DNA of 64,000 nucleotides from Rhodocyclaceae bacterium (GTDB lineage: Bacteria > Pseudomonadota > Gammaproteobacteria > Burkholderiales > Rhodocyclaceae), in assembly GCA_028869135.1 (NCBI GenBank), contig JAGWTC010000002.1, positions 124,001 through 188,000 on the forward strand. The letters run 5' to 3'. Of the stretch, positions 61,052-64,000 are shown piece after piece (positions within the stretch are counted from its first letter, which is position 1; every line of letters starts with the position of its first letter). The position numbers and the translations under genes were made by a program. Under the pieces are notes generated by a model. The model worked only from the letters and a program-made list of their open reading frames with translations, was not told where the DNA came from and ran no database searches.

Positions 61052-61612
61052 TGTAATTCCTTCAGTAAATCAGCCGCTTGGGTGACTTGGTCATCTGGGC
61101 TGTTTTGCGCCGCGATTTTTTGCTGCAATTTTGCTGCATGTTGAATTGCGTCGAATCCTCCCTGCCCTGCAAAACCCTGATCGCACCCCCAATCTCGAAG
61201 CGCGCTTAGCGCCTGCCCTGATGTCGTTTTCACCATGGATCGCCACCATGTTGCGGCGTTACGAAAAATCGGAATACCAGTGATCTATCTTGCGTGGTGG
61301 CAACCTTGCCGCAGCTCTGCTGCAATGCGACTCCGACCCGCTGCTGTTCAGCACACGCGTTAAAAACCCGGTTCAGCCTGCCGCCGCGCATCGTCCGGCG
61401 GCCGTCGCGGCATGTAGGACAGGCCTGACAGATTTTGCGGATTGTGCGTGGCTCAATGGGAAAAACATTGATGGCGATGGCGGGCGAAGTTGTCGGAAAT
61501 GCCTCACATGGCTTTAGGAGCAGGCCGATGGGGCCGGGCGAGCGAGGTCGATACAGTGTGATGCAGGCGGTGCGGAAGCCGCCTCCATATCGTTCATATC
61601 GAGGAGACAGCC
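61052..61612. other. 561-bp stretch without a convincing gene after tRNA-Leu
   Basis: Short open frames on both strands lack coding character. A minus-strand frame over 61000-61236 runs into the tRNA. The TTTTGCTGCAATTTTGCTGC stretch at 61119-61138 is a short direct repeat. An integration scar is possible next to a tRNA 3' end, but no integrase or duplicated tRNA end was found. The part next to csbD probably carries its promoter. Confidence 0.4.
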
Positions 61613-61810
61613 ATGAATCGCGACATTATCGAAGGCAACTGGAAGCAACTGGTGGGCAAGGTCAAGCAGCAATGGGGCAAGTTGACCGACGACGATCTGG
61701 ACGTGATCCAGGGCAAACGCGACGTTCTGGCCGGAAAGATACAGGAGCGTTACGGCGTCACTCGCGACGAGGCCGAAAAGCGTATCGAGGAATGGGAGCG
61801 TCGGCATTAA
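61613..61810 (+). CDS. CsbD-family stress protein
   Basis: 65-residue charged helical protein: MNRDIIEGNWKQLVGKVKQQ, WGKLTDDDLDVIQGKRDVLA, GKIQERYGVTRDEAEKRI. CsbD proteins are induced by envelope or general stress in several bacteria; molecular role unknown. ATG is preceded by GAGGAG. Followed by a DUF1328 gene, a partner often seen beside csbD. Confidence 0.92.
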   Translation: MNRDIIEGNWKQLVGKVKQQWGKLTDDDLDVIQGKRDVLAGKIQERYGVTRDEAEKRIEEWERRH

Positions 61811-61969
61811 GGCGCGGCGCGGTGCATTTTCGCGAGCGCCCCGACCGCAAGGAGGGGGGATTGCCCCAAAGTGCAACCCCTGGAGCCGCCCCTTCCGAAG
61901 CCCCCAACATAGCCTGCCGACCTGCTAGTGTTTTAGTGCGGTCGGACTATTTCAGCGAGGAGTAAAGTC

Positions 61970-62140
61970 ATGTTGAACTATGCCATCGCATTCTTTGTCA
62001 TTGCCCTGATCGCTGCGGTTTTCGGGTTCACCGGCATCGCCGCCGCGGCCTCAAGCATTGCCCAGTTTCTGTTCATGATTTTCGTGGTGCTGGCAGTCAT
62101 CACCTTGTTGCTGCACCTGGGTAGGGGAGCTAGCAAATAG
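61970..62140 (+). CDS. DUF1328 (YtjA-type) small membrane protein
   Basis: 56 residues, starting [20 protein letters not shown] and continuing [18 protein letters not shown], then a second helix and a short basic tail GRGASK. Two membrane helices, typical of DUF1328. The ATG follows GAGGAG at 9 nt. Frequently beside csbD in stress-response loci. Confidence 0.92.
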   Translation: MLNYAIAFFVIALIAAVFGFTGIAAAASSIAQFLFMIFVVLAVITLLLHLGRGASK

Positions 62141-62174
62141 CAGCCGTCAGAGCTGATTATCAAGGGTGTCCGAT

Positions 62175-62819
62175 ATGTTGAGACTTGCAATTGTGGATGA
62201 TCACCAGATCGTGCGTCGCGGCTTTCGCGAGATGCTGGACGGTGAGCTCGATATCAAGGTCGAGTTCGAAGCGGCCTCCGGCGAGGAGGCCTTGCAGCAA
62301 CTGCGCGAGAACGAATGCGATATCTTGCTGCTGGATCTTTCGCTGCCGGGCCAGGGCGGCGTCGATGTGCTGCGCACCGTGCGGCAGCGGCATCCCGACC
62401 TGCATGTGCTGATTCTCAGCGGCTATCCCGAGGACCGTTATGCGCTGTCGATGATCAAGAGCGGCGCCGAAGGTTACCTTTGCAAGGATTGCGATCGCCT
62501 TGACCTTCTGCGTGCCGTGCGCACGGTGGCCCAGGGGCGGCGCTATGTGTCGCGCAAGACGGCCGAGCTGCTTGCCGATGAGGTGTCGGGGCGTGCCAGC
62601 GGCGCTCCGCACGAGACGCTTTCGGAACGCGAGATGCAGGTATTCCTGCGGCTGGCGCGCGGCGAAACCGTGACCGAGATCGGCCACGCTCTGCATCTGA
62701 GCGTCAAGACCATCAGCACCTATCGCACCCGCTTGCTGGAGAAGATCGGCGTCAACAGCAATGCCGAGCTGGCGGCCTATGCCATCCGTAACGGACTGAT
62801 CGCCGAGTACATCAGTTGA
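62175..62819 (+). CDS. NarL/FixJ-family response regulator
   Basis: 214 residues. Receiver domain with the acidic pair in LAIVDDHQIVRRGF, phosphoacceptor Asp54 in ILLLDLSLPGQGG and Lys in LCKDCDR. LuxR-type HTH: LSEREMQVFLRLARGETVTE, IGHALHLSVKTISTYRTRLL. Resembles UvrY/GacA-like regulators. I prefer ATG 62175 because AAGGG is ideally spaced for it; the in-frame GTG at 62166 would have no ribosome-binding site. Followed by a second regulator and a sensor gene. Confidence 0.9.
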   Translation: MLRLAIVDDHQIVRRGFREMLDGELDIKVEFEAASGEEALQQLRENECDILLLDLSLPGQGGVDVLRTVRQRHPDLHVLILSGYPEDRYALSMIKSGAEGYLCKDCDRLDLLRAVRTVAQGRRYVSRKTAELLADEVSGRASGAPHETLSEREMQVFLRLARGETVTEIGHALHLSVKTISTYRTRLLEKIGVNSNAELAAYAIRNGLIAEYIS

Positions 62820-62839
62820 GATTCGCCTGAGGAAAGATC

Positions 62840-63259
62840 GTGAAGGAAGCAGAGGCGGCAATTCGAGTGGTTCTTATCGAGGACTCCCCGGCGCTTCAGC
62901 AGTTGCTGGTCGGCATGATCGCCGATATCGCAGGGCTGGAGATCATCGGTGCGGTGGATGCCGAGGATCAGGCGCTGGCCGCCATTGAACGCTATCATCC
63001 GGACGTTGCAATCATCGATCTTGAGCTCAATCAGGGCAGCGGCCTCAACGTGTTGCGCGAGATCCGCGCGCGCCCCGACCGCTATCGCGGCCTGCATGCA
63101 GTGGTATTTTCCAACCATGCTCACGCCAGTGTGCGCGAGCGATGCCGTATGCTCGGTGCCGCCGCGTTTTTCGACAAGACCTTCCAGATGGATGATCTTC
63201 TGGACTATCTCCACGGAGTAGCCGGAAGCGGCAGTTACACGCAGCTCTCCCCGCATTGA
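62840..63259 (+). CDS. Single-domain response regulator (receiver only)
   Basis: 139 residues. Only a receiver domain: VVLIEDSPALQQLLVGMIAD, phosphoacceptor Asp60 in VAIIDLELNQGSG, and Lys in AFFDKTFQMDDLLDYL. No output domain, so it probably works by protein contacts, as a phosphate sink or partner of the neighbouring regulator and sensor. GTG start at 62840 behind GAGGAAAG. 20 nt after the previous gene. Confidence 0.9.
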   Translation: MKEAEAAIRVVLIEDSPALQQLLVGMIADIAGLEIIGAVDAEDQALAAIERYHPDVAIIDLELNQGSGLNVLREIRARPDRYRGLHAVVFSNHAHASVRERCRMLGAAAFFDKTFQMDDLLDYLHGVAGSGSYTQLSPH

Positions 63260-63293
63260 TTTGCATGCTGGCTGAACGCCGGAAAGCCCTGCC

Positions 63294-64000
63294 ATGAATT
63301 CACCGATGATGGCGCCGGGTCCATCAGGCCCGGATACCCGCTATGACCGCGTGACGCGCGTCGCCGCGATGTCGCTGATCGCCCCCATCGCGCTGCTTGC
63401 CATGATCGATACGGAGGCGGATTCCATTCGCCTCGTCAGCGTCTTCGGCACGGACATGGATAGCGCGCACGGCATGATCGGCGAGCTCGGTACCGGCTTG
63501 CTGCGGCATGCGCTGGCAATCGACGATGCGCGTCTCGACACGCGCTTTCACGATGCCGTGGCGGGCTGCTCGATGGGCGCCGTCGCCTACTGCAACGCGC
63601 CGCTGGTGGACATCGGCGGCCGGACAATCGGCAGCCTTTGCGTCGTGGACACGCGTCCGCGGCAATGGTCCGGCGGCGAGATCGAGACGCTGCAGGACAT
63701 CGCCAGCATGGCCATGGAGCTTCTGCTCGGCGCGCCGCAGCCGGTGCGCAACAAGGACGCGGGGGCGGAACCGCCGGCCTTTTCCAGCCATATGCCGGCG
63801 TGGTTTGCGCGGCACACCACGCTCGGACTGCTCGCCGTCGATCTGCAGGGACGTTGCCTGTGGGGCAATGCCACCTGCGAACAGATGCTGGGCGCGCCCC
63901 TGGCGGCGATGCAGGGGCGGGGCATGCGGGAATTGCTGCAATCGCTGCAGCAGGACGACGCCATCGATATCGCGGTGGCCGAAGTGCTGGGCAGTGGGGT
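63294..64000 (+). CDS. GAF/PAS sensor protein, 3' end outside the window
   Basis: The frame is open from ATG 63294 to the window edge (235 codons). It begins MNSPMMAPGPSGPDTRYDRV. A GAF domain (~20-150) ends with the usual YCNAPLVDIGGRTIGSLCVV and GGEIETLQDIASMAMELLLG; a PAS-like domain starts near residue 185 (TTLGLLAVDLQGRCLWGNAT). Probably the N-terminal half of a histidine kinase or cyclase paired with the two response regulators just upstream; the output domain is not visible. Confidence 0.75.
   Translation, partial: MNSPMMAPGPSGPDTRYDRVTRVAAMSLIAPIALLAMIDTEADSIRLVSVFGTDMDSAHGMIGELGTGLLRHALAIDDARLDTRFHDAVAGCSMGAVAYCNAPLVDIGGRTIGSLCVVDTRPRQWSGGEIETLQDIASMAMELLLGAPQPVRNKDAGAEPPAFSSHMPAWFARHTTLGLLAVDLQGRCLWGNATCEQMLGAPLAAMQGRGMRELLQSLQQDDAIDIAVAEVLGSG

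Noticed and set aside
61000..61236. Minus-strand open frame running into tRNA-Leu, possible integrase fragment
   Set aside because: No tyrosine-recombinase motif is visible and part of the frame is the tRNA itself.
62166..62174. GTG start three codons upstream for the NarL-type regulator
   Set aside because: AAGGG is correctly spaced only for the ATG at 62175.

Overview
This 64-kb window is ordinary, gene-dense chromosome from a GC-rich Gram-negative bacterium. The general beta-porin, the rpe-gph-trpEGDC cluster, yajC-secD-secF downstream of queA-tgt, glnE, apaG and a two-subunit PntAB transhydrogenase point to a betaproteobacterium, most likely Rhodocyclales or a near relative (inference; no 16S gene is present). 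There is no prophage, CRISPR array, plasmid module or transposase.

Layout. 1-5.3 kb, minus strand: pntAB; then an aroG-led group running aroG, a broken gene, a UbiA-family prenyltransferase and a small cysteine-rich protein with almost no spacing. 6.4-8.8 kb, plus: an orphan tungstate-binding-like protein, a truncated haemoglobin and a PA0069-type radical SAM protein. 8.9-11.6 kb, minus: lutABC lactate oxidation genes joined by ATGA overlaps. 12.07-12.5 kb: a strongly structured non-coding repeat. 12.5-18.9 kb, minus: tldD, a nitrilase-family amidase and yhdP. 19.1-23.1 kb: glnE and argJ. 23.7-29.9 kb: rpe-gph-trpE-trpG-trpD-trpC, with a probable Trp leader/attenuator in front of trpE and three copies of one inverted-arm repeat in its intergenic gaps, one of which carries a GxxExxY protein gene. 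30-32.1 kb: porin and ompW, the latter behind two FNR-like boxes. 32-38 kb: rhlE, a lipoprotein, an internally duplicated membrane protein, ugpB-ugpQ and two small envelope proteins. 38.1-40.8 kb: alaS. 40.9-47.5 kb, minus: EAL-HDOD protein, phosphomannomutase, YheT-type hydrolase, NTF2-like protein, waaF, a zinc-finger protein and ilvE. 47.6-53.4 kb: nudJ, a secreted protein, mnmA, a GST (minus), purB and three small proteins. 53.4-59.0 kb, minus: queA-tgt-yajC-secD-secF. 59.3-64 kb: a CsgG-like lipoprotein, a periplasmic glutaredoxin/SH3 fusion, tRNA-Leu(CAA), CsbD, DUF1328, two response regulators and the start of a GAF/PAS sensor protein that runs off the end.

How it fits together. Most genes are housekeeping: tryptophan, arginine and aromatic biosynthesis, nitrogen control, queuosine and 2-thiouridine tRNA modification, protein export, LPS core assembly. 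The novelty is in the small things: at least two families of paired inverted-arm repeats lodged at translation starts of essential operons (gph, trpD, trpC, waaF, secD), one family associated with a GxxExxY gene; a candidate attenuator for trpE; an FNR-arranged ompW promoter; a decayed gene with two in-frame TGA codons; a non-ATG start for the YheT-like hydrolase; and several small unrecognised proteins. Start sites were reassigned wherever a ribosome-binding site, stop overlap or family alignment argued against the longest reading frame.
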